Position numbers and translations under genes: made by a program. Shown here in pieces: positions 8,092 through 16,796 of a stretch of 64,000 nt of DNA (positions within the stretch are counted from its first letter, which is position 1; each line of letters starts with the position of its first letter). The notes under the pieces were generated by a model. That model saw nothing but the letters and a program-made list of their open reading frames with translations. It searched no databases and was not told the origin of the DNA. The stretch covers positions 1-64,000 of the forward strand of contig NZ_JAHFZZ010000038.1 of assembly GCF_018603905.1 (NCBI RefSeq), in the 5' to 3' direction. This DNA comes from Nonomuraea sp. NEAU-A123. Its GTDB lineage: Bacteria; Actinomycetota; Actinomycetes; Streptosporangiales; Streptosporangiaceae.

Positions 8092-10656
8092 TCATCTCGG
8101 GTTTGCGCGGCGGGTGGGGGCCGCTGTCAGTGGGTCCTCCGGCCAGGGGTGTCTGGGGTAGCGTCCGCGGAGTTCCGCGCGGACCGCGCGGTAGCCGTCG
8201 CGCCAGAACGACGCGAGGTCCGCGGTGACCGCCACCGGGCGGCCGGCGGGGGAGAGTAGGTGTACGAGCAGCGGTACGCCGGCGATCCTCGGTGTCTCCG
8301 TCCAGCCGAACAGCTCCTGCAGCTTGACCGCCAGCACCGGCTGCTCGCCCGAATAGTCCACGCGGACGCGGGAGCCGGTCGGCACCGCGATGCGCTCGGG
8401 CGCCACCTCGTCCAGTCGACGGTTCCACGGGATCAGCCGCTTCAGGGCGGTGGCCACGTCGATGCGCTCCAGGTCGGCGCGGCGACGGGCTCGGGAGAGT
8501 TCCGGCTCCAGCCAGCGTTCGGCCAGGGCGGTCAGGTCGTCCATCGGGGGCCACGGGTCGCCGAGCTCGCGATGGCAGAACGCCAGGCGGTCCCTGAGCG
8601 CGGTGGCCTCCTTGGTCCAGGTCAGCACGTCTTCGGTGCGCAGGCCGTACAGGATGGCCGCGCGCACGTCGGCGTTCTTGAGCGGGGCGGAGGAGAGCTC
8701 GATCGCGCCGAGCCGCTCGACCACGCGGGCGGACACGTCGCCGCGGCGCTCGCCCGGCGGGGTCCGCCACGCGATCTCCTCCTCGGTGGTGACCGGGAGC
8801 GCCAGCCTGGCGGTCTCCTCGTCGATCACCACGGCCTGACGAATCCGCGCCGACGCTGACCCGGTGGGACGGTCCGCCACCGCCACGGCCAGCCACTTCG
8901 CCTCGCCAAGCCGCGACCCCTCGGCCAGCTGGGCCTGAGTGCCGGACGCCATCAGGTAGCCGCCGCCACGCCGCCGCGCCACCCGCTCGGGAAACGCCAA
9001 CGCCACCGCCAGCCCGGCCAGCGCATCGTCGGTCATGTCCCGCACATCCGGCCGGGCTTGGGGGGTGCTTCTGGTGAGGCGGCGGACCTCCTGGCGCCAG
9101 CGGGCGGTGAAGCCGTCGCGGCTGTGGCGGGCCGAGCGCCAGATCTCTACGAGGTCGTCACCTGCCTCCCGTGGGAGCTGGTCGGACAGGAGCGCCACCA
9201 CCTCGGCTGCCCGCGGCCCGAGGTCGAGGAGTGCTCTGGCCAGGCGCGGGTGTACGCCGACGAGCGCCATTCGCCGTCCTCGCTCGGTCACGCGCCATGT
9301 CACCCGATCGGCCCCGTCGCTTGGCGCCTGATCGGTTCCGTCATCCGTCGCCCCATCGGTCCCGGTGTCGGTGTTGTCGCTCAGCGCGTACGGGGGCGGG
9401 TGGGCGGAGGTGTTGGGGGCCGGTTCCAGGGCGCCCAGGGTGTGGAGGGTGCGGGTGGCGGCGGTCATCGCGGCGGGTGGGGGTGGGTCCAGGAGGGCGA
9501 GGCCGGAGGCGTCGGGGGTGCCCCAGCAGGCGGCCTGGAGGGCGAATCCCGTGAGGTCCGCCAGCGCGATCTCCGGCCGGGCGTGGTCGGCGAGGCGCTC
9601 GTGTTCCGCGGCTGTCCAGCATCGGTACACCGTGCCGGGGGCCTCTCGTCCGGCTCGTCCGGCACGCTGGTCGGCTGAGGCCTTCGAGACTCGTACGGTG
9701 GTGAGCGAGCCGAGCCCGCGTGCGTGATCGGTGCGCGGCTCTCTGGCCAGGCCCGAGTCCACCACCACCCGCACTCCGGGCACGGTCAGGCTCGACTCCG
9801 CCACCGACGTGGCCAGCACCACCCGGCGCGCCGACCCGGGTGACAGCACCGCGTCCTGGACCCGGGCCGGCGCCTGGCCGTGCACCTGAAGCACCTCGAC
9901 GCCACCAGGCATCCCGCCGTTGGACGTTCCGGTGCCGAGCATCGCGGCCACTCTGGCGATTTCGCCCGTGCCGGGGAGGAAGCACAGGATGTCGCCGTCC
10001 TGTTCCGCCAGTGCTTGGTGTACGACCTGGGCGACGTGAGAGAGCAGGGCGGGGTCGACTCGGAGGCCGTGGGGTGGGGCCGTTGGGCGTAGCGGTGGGG
10101 TCCACACGATCTCTACGGGGTGGGTCGCGCCCGAGGCGCGGACGATCGGGGCGTTGCCGAGGAGGCGGGACCATGGGGCGGCGTCCGCGGTGGCCGAGGC
10201 GGCGAGGATGCGTAGGTCGGGGCGGAGTGTGTCCCGTACGTCGAGCAGGAAGGCGAGGGCGGTGTCGGCGTCGAGGTGGCGTTCGTGGCATTCGTCGAGC
10301 ATCACCACGTCCACGCCGGGCAGTTCCTGGTCGCGCTGGAGGCGCTGGAGGAGTACGCCGGTGGTGACGACCTCCACCATGGGGTTCGCGCCGGTGTGCC
10401 GCTCGCCGCGGATGGTGTAGCTGACGCCCATCCGCTTGGCGGCGGCTCGTACGGCCAGTCGTCGCGGCTCCGCCACCAGCACGCGTAGCCCGGCCTCCGC
10501 CAGCGCGAGCGGCACGACGGTGGTCTTGCCCGTGCCGGGTGGGGAGGTCAGGACGGCCGCGCCGGCGCGATCGAGCACCCCGAGCAGCTCGGGCAGGACA
10601 TGCCGGATGGGCAGCCCATCAGCCGGAGAGCCCAGCCGTCTGTCAGACCGGGACAT
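8092..10656 (-). CDS. hrpB: ATP-dependent helicase HrpB
   Basis: An 854-residue DEAH-type helicase of the HrpB family. Walker A is SPPGTGKTTVV (Lys44), motif II is DECHE, and the motif VI region is SKASADQRAGRAGREAPGT near residue 330. The HrpB-specific C-terminal domain follows to the end and finishes near RGRYPRHPWPEDP. A Thr/Asp-rich low-complexity insert lies at about residues 425-455. The start overlaps the end of the arsR gene by 14 bp on the same strand, suggesting coupling. The biological substrate of bacterial HrpB is still poorly defined. Confidence 0.95.
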   Translation of the reverse strand: MSRSDRRLGSPADGLPIRHVLPELLGVLDRAGAAVLTSPPGTGKTTVVPLALAEAGLRVLVAEPRRLAVRAAAKRMGVSYTIRGERHTGANPMVEVVTTGVLLQRLQRDQELPGVDVVMLDECHERHLDADTALAFLLDVRDTLRPDLRILAASATADAAPWSRLLGNAPIVRASGATHPVEIVWTPPLRPTAPPHGLRVDPALLSHVAQVVHQALAEQDGDILCFLPGTGEIARVAAMLGTGTSNGGMPGGVEVLQVHGQAPARVQDAVLSPGSARRVVLATSVAESSLTVPGVRVVVDSGLAREPRTDHARGLGSLTTVRVSKASADQRAGRAGREAPGTVYRCWTAAEHERLADHARPEIALADLTGFALQAACWGTPDASGLALLDPPPPAAMTAATRTLHTLGALEPAPNTSAHPPPYALSDNTDTGTDGATDDGTDQAPSDGADRVTWRVTERGRRMALVGVHPRLARALLDLGPRAAEVVALLSDQLPREAGDDLVEIWRSARHSRDGFTARWRQEVRRLTRSTPQARPDVRDMTDDALAGLAVALAFPERVARRRGGGYLMASGTQAQLAEGSRLGEAKWLAVAVADRPTGSASARIRQAVVIDEETARLALPVTTEEEIAWRTPPGERRGDVSARVVERLGAIELSSAPLKNADVRAAILYGLRTEDVLTWTKEATALRDRLAFCHRELGDPWPPMDDLTALAERWLEPELSRARRRADLERIDVATALKRLIPWNRRLDEVAPERIAVPTGSRVRVDYSGEQPVLAVKLQELFGWTETPRIAGVPLLVHLLSPAGRPVAVTADLASFWRDGYRAVRAELRGRYPRHPWPEDPLTAAPTRRANPR

Positions 10657-10960
10657 GGGCCGCCGACAGGATCGAGTCGAGCAGGCCGGGGAAGCGGGCG
10701 TCGAGGTCGGCGCGCCGCAGGCTGATGTACTTCAGCCGCCCCTCCTGCTTCGACATGATCACCCCGGCCTCGCGCAGCGCCCGGTAGTGGTGCGAGGCGG
10801 TCGACTTGTGGACGCCGAGGTCGTCGCCCGCGGTGGTGCACGTCATCTCGCCGCGGAGGGCGAGCCGGATGACGATCTCCATGCGTACGGGATCGGACAG
10901 CGCGCGCAACACCTCGGTGAGCTGGATGTCCTCGGTGGCCGGATGTGGGAGCAGGCGCAT
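10643..10960 (-). CDS. ArsR/HTH_5 family transcriptional regulator
   Basis: A 105-residue winged-helix regulator. The HTH core includes LSDPVRMEIVIRL, then GVHKSTASHHYRALREAGVI and a wing at GRLKYISLRR. No metal-binding CxC motif of classical ArsR is present, so it is probably a metal-independent repressor. It is divergent from the MFS transporter gene, with a clear inverted repeat between the two starts, which suggests control of that exporter. It overlaps the start of hrpB by 14 bp. A paralogue with the same C-terminal motif (D-A-x-FPGLLD) lies at 63431-63763. Confidence 0.9.
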   Translation of the reverse strand: MRLLPHPATEDIQLTEVLRALSDPVRMEIVIRLALRGEMTCTTAGDDLGVHKSTASHHYRALREAGVIMSKQEGRLKYISLRRADLDARFPGLLDSILSAAHVPV

Positions 10961-10982
10961 GGTCCGACCTTACCTCCGTCTT

Positions 10983-10998
10983 ATTGTTTGACAACAAT
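10983..10998. promoter_or_regulatory. Inverted repeat, probable ArsR operator before the MFS gene
   Basis: ATTGTT-tgac-AACAAT forms perfect 6-bp arms around 4 bp, between the divergent arsR (starts 10960) and MFS (starts 11044) genes. It overlaps a TTGACA hexamer (10988-10993) that could be a -35 element for the MFS gene. An 8-bp direct repeat ATCCAACT also occurs at 10997-11004 and 11024-11031. Confidence 0.55.
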
Positions 10999-11043
10999 CC
11001 AACTATGCGTCAGTTTGATGGGCATCCAACTAAAGGAGATCCA

Positions 11044-12219
11044 GTGAGCAGTAGGCTCTACCCCCTCGCGCTCGGGAACTTCGCCGTCGGCACCGGCATG
11101 TTCGTCACCGCCGGGCTGCTGTCGCCCATCTCCCGTGACCTTGATATCTCGCCGTCGGCGGCCGGTCAGTTGATGACGGTGTTCGCGCTGGCCTACGCGT
11201 TGCTGTCGCCGCCGCTCGCCGCCCTGACCGCCCGGCTGTCGCGCAGGCGGGTGCTGCTGATCGCGCTGGGGGTGTTCGTGCTGGGCAACACGTTGACCGC
11301 GCTGGCGCCCACGTACCCGCTGGTGATGGCCACCCGCGTGGTCGCCGCGGCCGGTGCGGCGATGTTCACGCCGACCGCCTCCGGCGTCGCCACCGCGCTG
11401 ACCTCGCCGGAACGGCGTGGTCGCGCGCTCGCGCTGGTGATGGGCGGCCTGACCGTCTCCTCGGCGATCGGGGTGCCGCTGGGCACCTGGCTCGGCTCCG
11501 CGTCGAGTTGGCGGGCCACGATCTGGCTGGTGGTCGTGCTCGGTGTGCTCGGGTTCGCCGGGGTGGCCGCCGTGGTGCCCGACGTGATGATCGAGACCAC
11601 GCGACGGCTGGCCGATCGGTTCGCCCCGCTGGCCGACCGGCGCGTCTTGGCGGTGCTGACGACGCAGCTGCTGATGTTCGCCGCCGCGTTCGCCGCCTAC
11701 ACCTACATCGGCTCGCTGTTCGACCTGCCGCTGCCCGCCGTGCTGTGGGCGTGGGGGATCGGTGGGATCGTGGGCAACCAGGTCGGTGGGCGCTTCACCG
11801 ACGCGTACGGGCCGCGGCGGATGGTGCTGATCGGCATAGGCGCCTCGACGGTGCTCATGGCGCTCATCCCGGTCGCGAACCTCGCGCTGCCCGTCGCCCT
11901 GGTGTGGGCGTTCTGCTGGGGCGCGCTCGGCTGGCTGGTCGGGCCGGCGCAGCAGTACAGGACCGTCGCGGCCGTGCCGCACAACGTGCCGATCGGGCTC
12001 GGGCTACTGGCGTCGGCGCAGTACGTCGGGTTGTTCGTGGCGGGCATCACCGGCGGCCTGGCGCTCGACGGGTACGGCCGGACGGGCGTCGTCGTGCTGG
12101 CCACCGGGCTCGGGCTGCTGGCGCTGCTGTTCACGCTGGTGACCTATCGGTCGGAGCCGGCCGACGCGCCGAGCGAGAGCGCGCCCGTCAGCCCTGGGCG
12201 GGAATCCAGCCGATCGTGA
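11044..12219 (+). CDS. MFS transporter (drug/arabinose efflux-type)
   Basis: A 391-residue, about 12-helix major facilitator transporter in the cytoplasmic membrane. It resembles the DHA1/AraJ-type exporters: the loop after helix 2 has the basic motif with LTARLSRRRVLL, and helix 4-5 carries the TASGVATALTSPERRGRALALVMGG stretch typical of efflux members. GTG 11044 is chosen because AAAGGAGA (11032-11039) sits just before it; an ATG at 11005 in frame lacks a ribosome site. It is divergent from arsR, its likely repressor. Its last 32 bp overlap the convergent uppP gene. Confidence 0.9.
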   Translation: MSSRLYPLALGNFAVGTGMFVTAGLLSPISRDLDISPSAAGQLMTVFALAYALLSPPLAALTARLSRRRVLLIALGVFVLGNTLTALAPTYPLVMATRVVAAAGAAMFTPTASGVATALTSPERRGRALALVMGGLTVSSAIGVPLGTWLGSASSWRATIWLVVVLGVLGFAGVAAVVPDVMIETTRRLADRFAPLADRRVLAVLTTQLLMFAAAFAAYTYIGSLFDLPLPAVLWAWGIGGIVGNQVGGRFTDAYGPRRMVLIGIGASTVLMALIPVANLALPVALVWAFCWGALGWLVGPAQQYRTVAAVPHNVPIGLGLLASAQYVGLFVAGITGGLALDGYGRTGVVVLATGLGLLALLFTLVTYRSEPADAPSESAPVSPGRESSRS

Positions 12220-13018
12220 CCGCGAGGATGACGAACAGGCCCAGCAGGATGCGGTAGATGACGAAGGCGGTGAAGCGGTGGCTGCCGATGTATTTCAGGA
12301 ACCAGGCCACCGCGGCGTAGCCGACGAAGAACGAGATGACCGTCGCCACGATGGTCGGGCCCCAGGCGGGGGCCTGACCATTGCCGATCTGGGCGACCTC
12401 CAGCAGGCCGGACGACAGGACCGCGGGGATGGCCAGCAGGAAGGAGTATTTGGCGGCGTCCTCGCGCCGGTAGTCGAGCAGCAGGCCCGCCGTGATCGTG
12501 CCACCGGAGCGGGAGACGCCGGGGATCAGCGCCAGCGCCTGCGCGAAGCCGTACACGATGGCGTGCGTGAAGCTCAGGTGCTTCTCCAGCGTGAGCTTGT
12601 TGCGGGCGGTGTGGTCGGCGAACCAGAGGATGAGGGCGAAGACGATCAGTGTGGTGCCCACCAGGCGCAGGTCGCGGAAGACCGTCTCGATCTGGTCCTT
12701 GAACGCGATGCCCAGGACGCCGATGGGCAGGGAGCCGACGATCACGTACCAGCCCATGCGGGCCGCGTAGTGGCTGCGCAGGGCCGGTGTCCACAGGGCG
12801 CGGGTCCAGGTGGAGATGATCTCCCAGATCTCTTTCCTGAAGTAGATCAGCACGGCGGTCTCGGTGCCGAGCTGGATCACCGCCGTGAACGCGGCGCCCG
12901 GATCCGGCCAGCCGAAGAACGCGGAGACCACCCGGATATGGGCGCTGGAAGAGATCGGCAGGAACTCTGTAAGGCCCTGAATGAGCCCCAGCACCACCGC
13001 TTCGAGCCAGCCGATCAC
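12188..13018 (-). CDS. uppP: Undecaprenyl-diphosphatase UppP (BacA family)
   Basis: A 276-residue polytopic membrane phosphatase that recycles undecaprenyl pyrophosphate to the monophosphate carrier used in cell-wall synthesis and confers bacitracin tolerance. The conserved N-terminal GLIQGLTEFLPISSSAH motif (about residues 11-27) with catalytic Glu and the second PGVSRSGGTI motif near residue 165 are both present. It is monocistronic and convergent with the MFS gene, sharing 32 bp of overlap. A RpiR/MurR regulator follows upstream on the same strand but 41 bp away. Confidence 0.96.
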   Translation of the reverse strand: MIGWLEAVVLGLIQGLTEFLPISSSAHIRVVSAFFGWPDPGAAFTAVIQLGTETAVLIYFRKEIWEIISTWTRALWTPALRSHYAARMGWYVIVGSLPIGVLGIAFKDQIETVFRDLRLVGTTLIVFALILWFADHTARNKLTLEKHLSFTHAIVYGFAQALALIPGVSRSGGTITAGLLLDYRREDAAKYSFLLAIPAVLSSGLLEVAQIGNGQAPAWGPTIVATVISFFVGYAAVAWFLKYIGSHRFTAFVIYRILLGLFVILAVTIGWIPAQG

Positions 13019-13059
13019 GACTTCACCTTTCCTGCGCCCGCGTAAGTGACGAGGCGAGG

Positions 13060-13941
13060 CTAGCGGATCCGCGGGCCGAGCAGTTGCTCGCGGAGGGCGG
13101 TCAGCTGGTGGGAGTGCTCGACGGAGCGGGTCTCGTCGACCGAGTCGAGCGCCAGCAGCAACGCGTCGGCCACGATGATGCCGGTCAGCGGCTCTGCGCT
13201 GATGCCGGTGGGGGTGTGGGGGGCGGCCAGCACGGCGTCGACCCGGTCGGCGAAGGTGCCGCCCAGGTCGTCCGAGATGAGGATCACGCCGGCGCCCACC
13301 GCGTGCGCCCGGTCGATCAGGACCGTGAGCTCCCTGAGCTTGCGGGCGGGCTGGAAGATGACGACGGCCTCGCCGTGCTGGAGCGAGAGCAGGTCGTCGG
13401 CCAGCGCGAAGCCGGTGGCGGAGACCGCGCGGGCGCGGTGGCCGCGGCGGCCCAGCTTGAGCGCGAAGTAGCGCGCCGACGGCTCGGAGGCGCCCGCGCC
13501 GTAGACGAGCACCGAGCTCGCGTGGGCCATCACCTCGATCGCGCGCTGGAACGCCTCGGCGTCATAGAGCCGCCGGCAGTGGTCGACGCGCTCGCGGGCC
13601 TCGTCGAAGACCCTGGTCCAGATCGCCGAAAGGTCGTGGCCCACATGGCTGATGCGCTGCCGCAGGCGTACGTCGGGCGCGACCGCCGAGGTGAACTCGC
13701 CGGCCAGCGCCCGCTTGAGCCCCGGCAGCCCGCCGAAGCCGAGCCGCTGCATGGTGCGGATCACGGTGGCGTTGCTCGTGCCGGAGGCCGTGCCCAGCTC
13801 CTGCGCGCTGGAGAAGAGGATCTGCTCGGGCGCGGCGGAGACCAGAAACTGGCACACGGCTCGCTCGGCGGGCGACAGCTCGTCCCAGAGCTGCTTGACC
13901 GCGCTCCTGAGCTGCTCGATCGGGCTGTGTGAATTTTCCAT
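13060..13941 (-). CDS. MurR/RpiR family transcriptional regulator
   Basis: A 293-residue regulator with an N-terminal HTH_6 domain (about residues 1-80, including SGTSNATVIRTMQRLGFGGLPGLKRAL) and a C-terminal SIS sugar-phosphate-binding domain (about 125-260, with VYGAGASEPSARYFALKLGRRG). ATG 13941 gives a normal N terminus; the open frame extends upstream without homology. It is divergent from the C45 hydrolase/peptide importer operon, which it probably controls in response to a phosphosugar or amino-sugar ligand. That link would suit cell-wall-derived substrates but is inference. Confidence 0.9.
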   Translation of the reverse strand: MENSHSPIEQLRSAVKQLWDELSPAERAVCQFLVSAAPEQILFSSAQELGTASGTSNATVIRTMQRLGFGGLPGLKRALAGEFTSAVAPDVRLRQRISHVGHDLSAIWTRVFDEARERVDHCRRLYDAEAFQRAIEVMAHASSVLVYGAGASEPSARYFALKLGRRGHRARAVSATGFALADDLLSLQHGEAVVIFQPARKLRELTVLIDRAHAVGAGVILISDDLGGTFADRVDAVLAAPHTPTGISAEPLTGIIVADALLLALDSVDETRSVEHSHQLTALREQLLGPRIR

Positions 13942-14013
13942 TACGACTCTTGACTCCCGTGTAGCGCTCATTACTCTTGCTTGGAAACGACCGCTACAGA
14001 CTCGTTGCCTTGC

Positions 14014-14029
14014 TGAAACAAACGTTACA
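14014..14029. promoter_or_regulatory. Candidate operator of the RpiR regulator
   Basis: TGAAACAAACGTTACA is a near-perfect dyad (TGnAAC/GTTnCA arms) 28 bp before the TTG start of the C45 gene. Its spacing suits repression of the operon. There is no direct evidence for binding. Confidence 0.4.
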
Positions 14030-14056
14030 GGCAATCGGCCGGTCCAAGGAGAACCA

Positions 14057-15190
14057 TTGAGCCTCACTTCCCTGCCCGTCGTCGAGATCGCCGGTGGTCC
14101 GCGAGAACGCGGCCGCCAGTACGGCGAGCAGGCCCGCGACCGGATCCACCGCGCGCTGGCCTACTACACCGAGGCGTTCGGCCACTCCAGCGGCCTGGTC
14201 TGGGAGCAGGTGACGCAGCGGGCGGCGCGCTGGGTGGAGCCGAGCAAGGCGTTCGCCCCCGACCTGGTCGAGGAGATGGAGGGCGTCGCCGAGGGCGCCG
14301 GCCTGGGCTTCCTCGACGTCGTCGCGCTGAACGCCCGCGGGGAGATCATCTACGACACCACGTTCAACTCCATGGAGCCCGACGGGTGCACCTCCTTCGC
14401 CCTGCTGGAGCAGGCGTCCGGCGACGGCCACGTCTACGCCGGCCAGAACTGGGACTGGCGCGACGGCGTGTCCGACACGCTCATGGTGCTCAGGGTGGTC
14501 CAGCCGGGGAAGCCCACGGTGATCATGCATGTCGAGGCGGGTCAGGTCGGGCGGCAGGGGGCCAACTCGGCGGGCATCGCGCTCAACGCCAACGGGCTCG
14601 GCGGGCGCTTCGACGACGCGATCGGCGTGCCGCAGACGCTGATCAGACGCCGGGTCCTCGACAGCGCCGACCTCAACACGGCACTGGAGGCACTGACCAA
14701 ATCGCGGGCCCACATCGCCAGCAACGCGCTGATCACCCATCGCGACGGCTTCGCGATCGACCTGGAGACCACGCCGGGCCCGGTCGGCTGGATGTATCCC
14801 ACCGACGGGCTGCTCGTGCACGGCAACCACTACCAGGCGTTCATGCCGCCCCAGCTCGCCGCCACCTATCGCCCCGGCTCGGCCGACTCGCTGTTCCGGG
14901 TGCCGCGCGCGGAGGGCGGGCTGCGGGCCGTACGGGACGCCTCCGGCAGTGATGAGGCCCGCAAGCTGATCAGGCACGCCATGTCCGACCACCTCGGCTA
15001 CCCCGAGTCGCTCTGCACCCACCCGGACGAGACCCGGCCCCCCGTGAACCGGTGGGCCACCCTGCTGTCGAGCTGCGTCGACCTCACCACGGGCGACTAC
15101 TTGATCGCGGCCGGCACGCCCTGCGACCACGAGTACGAACTCGTGCCCTGGAACCTCTACGACGGACCGCACGGAGAAGAGACGTTGTGA
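14057..15190 (+). CDS. C45-family N-acyl-amide hydrolase (acyl-CoA:6-APA acyltransferase-like)
   Basis: A 377-residue Ntn-type hydrolase of the C45 peptidase/penicillin acyltransferase-like family. The predicted autocatalytic nucleophile is Cys111 in PDGCTSF; cleavage before it would release an N-terminal nucleophile. Later conserved blocks include the GQNWDW motif near residue 133 and SAGIALNANGLGG near 175. There is no signal peptide, so it acts in the cytoplasm. TTG 14057 is chosen because of AAGGAGA at 14046-14052. The gene overlaps the following binding-protein gene by 4 bp (GTGA). It probably deacylates or cleaves a compound imported by the adjoining ABC transporter. Confidence 0.85.
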   Translation: MSLTSLPVVEIAGGPRERGRQYGEQARDRIHRALAYYTEAFGHSSGLVWEQVTQRAARWVEPSKAFAPDLVEEMEGVAEGAGLGFLDVVALNARGEIIYDTTFNSMEPDGCTSFALLEQASGDGHVYAGQNWDWRDGVSDTLMVLRVVQPGKPTVIMHVEAGQVGRQGANSAGIALNANGLGGRFDDAIGVPQTLIRRRVLDSADLNTALEALTKSRAHIASNALITHRDGFAIDLETTPGPVGWMYPTDGLLVHGNHYQAFMPPQLAATYRPGSADSLFRVPRAEGGLRAVRDASGSDEARKLIRHAMSDHLGYPESLCTHPDETRPPVNRWATLLSSCVDLTTGDYLIAAGTPCDHEYELVPWNLYDGPHGEETL

Positions 15191-16794
15191 AGAAGACACT
15201 CGCCCTGGCCGGTCTGATCGGGCTCACCGCCGCGTGCGGCGGCCCGGCCGCCACCACCAAGGCGCCCGACCCGGCCAAGCTCACCCTGGTCAACCAGACG
15301 GCCAAGGCGACGGGCGCCCTCGACTCGGCCACCTGGCTGCTCGACGAGGAGCCCGGCACGCTGGACATGGACATCGACGGCAACACCAGCAACCGCACGG
15401 TCATGGCCAACGTCTGCGAACGGCTCATGCAGACGCAGCCCGACATGACGGTCAAGCCGTGGCTGGCCGAGAAGATCGAGCAGCCCGACCCGAAGACCAT
15501 GGTGCTGACCCTGCGCAAGGACGCCACCTTCCACGACGGCTCGCCGGTCACCGCCGACGACGTCGTGTGGAGCCTGAAGCGGCACGCGGGCGAGGGCATG
15601 GACGAGTCCGACGAGTTCGAGGACGTCGACTCGATCACCAAGTCCGGCGAGGGCAAGGTCACGATCGCGTTCAAGAAGCCGAACGCGCTGTTCGTCCAGG
15701 CCATGGCGGGCGGCGGTGGCATCGTCCTGAACAAGGAGATCGTCGACAAGCTCGGCAAGGAGTACGGCACACCGGGCCACGAGGACGCCTGTAGCGGGCC
15801 ATACCTGGTGAAGGACTGGAAGTCGGGCACCGAGCTGTCCATCGAGCGCTATGCCTCCTACTGGAACAAGGACGTCAAGCCGCTCACCAAGACGGTGACC
15901 TTCAAGTGGGCCGCCGACACCGCGCTGGTCAACAGCCTGACGACCGGCGCGGCCGACGGCGCGTACCTCTCCGAAACCGGCCCTGCTGTCGCGCTGCAGG
16001 GCAACCAGGCGGTCAGCGTCGCCTATGGGCCCACCACGCGGGTGTTCGTGCTGCTGCCCACCGATCGTGGCGTGATGAAGGACCCGAAGATCCGCCGGGC
16101 GCTGTCGCTGGCGGTGGACCGGGCGGGCATCGCCAAGTCCGGGTTCGCCGGGCTGGCCAGGCCGTGGAAGGTGCCGGTGGGCGCGGGCGCCTGGTCGTAC
16201 GAGAAGCAGGCCTTCCAGACGGCCTATGACCAACTGCCGGGCGCGCCCGAGACGCCGTCGCTCAACGAGGCCAAGAAGCTCGTGCAGGAGGCCGGCACGC
16301 CCAAGGAGCCGATCGTGGTGGCCACCAACGGGGACGAGGCCCGTACGGTGATCGCCAACGCGGTGGTCGACGCGGCCAAGAAGATCGGGCTCACCGCGCA
16401 GATCAAGACCGTGCCGCCGTCGGAGTTCGGCAGCTTCTACACCGACAAGTCGCTGCGCGCCCAGGTCGACCTGGTGCCCGACGACTGGTACATCACCAAG
16501 TCCGACCCGATCGGCTTCTACGACAACGGGCTGACGGGCTCGGCCAACAACTGGGTCGGCTTCAGCTCGCCCGACTACGACGCGCTCGTCGCGAAGGCGC
16601 TGGCGGGCACCGACGACGCCCAGCGCGCCAAGGACGTCATCGAGCTGCAGCGGCGGTTCACCGCCGACATGGTGTGGATCTCGCTCGTCGAGGTGCCGTC
16701 CGCGGTCGTGCTCGGCGGCAAGGTGACGGGGCCGCCCGCCTCCCAGGTCTACATGGGCTACCCGTGGGCCGCCGATCTCGGTGCCAAGGGCTGA
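15187..16794 (+). CDS. Peptide/nickel-type ABC transporter substrate-binding lipoprotein
   Basis: A 535-residue family-5 solute-binding protein. GTG 15187 overlaps the upstream stop (GTGA). The signal peptide ends in a lipobox LTAACGG, so the mature protein is a membrane-anchored lipoprotein. The SBP_bac_5 signature lies in LAEKIEQPDPKTMVLTLRKDATFHDGSPVTADDVVWSLKRH at about residues 95-135. This is the first of five consecutive importer genes (two permeases, two ATPases) forming a complete Dpp/Opp-like system. The ligand is unknown, but the C45 hydrolase upstream suggests an N-acylated peptide or amide. Confidence 0.95.
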   Translation: MKKTLALAGLIGLTAACGGPAATTKAPDPAKLTLVNQTAKATGALDSATWLLDEEPGTLDMDIDGNTSNRTVMANVCERLMQTQPDMTVKPWLAEKIEQPDPKTMVLTLRKDATFHDGSPVTADDVVWSLKRHAGEGMDESDEFEDVDSITKSGEGKVTIAFKKPNALFVQAMAGGGGIVLNKEIVDKLGKEYGTPGHEDACSGPYLVKDWKSGTELSIERYASYWNKDVKPLTKTVTFKWAADTALVNSLTTGAADGAYLSETGPAVALQGNQAVSVAYGPTTRVFVLLPTDRGVMKDPKIRRALSLAVDRAGIAKSGFAGLARPWKVPVGAGAWSYEKQAFQTAYDQLPGAPETPSLNEAKKLVQEAGTPKEPIVVATNGDEARTVIANAVVDAAKKIGLTAQIKTVPPSEFGSFYTDKSLRAQVDLVPDDWYITKSDPIGFYDNGLTGSANNWVGFSSPDYDALVAKALAGTDDAQRAKDVIELQRRFTADMVWISLVEVPSAVVLGGKVTGPPASQVYMGYPWAADLGAKG

Positions 16795-16796
16795 CC

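Noticed and set aside
10643..10656. Misassigned hrpB start because of overlap with arsR
   Set aside because: The 14-bp overlap looks odd, but the ATG 10656 gives the normal HrpB N terminus with Walker A at residue 44, and tight overlaps are common in this window.
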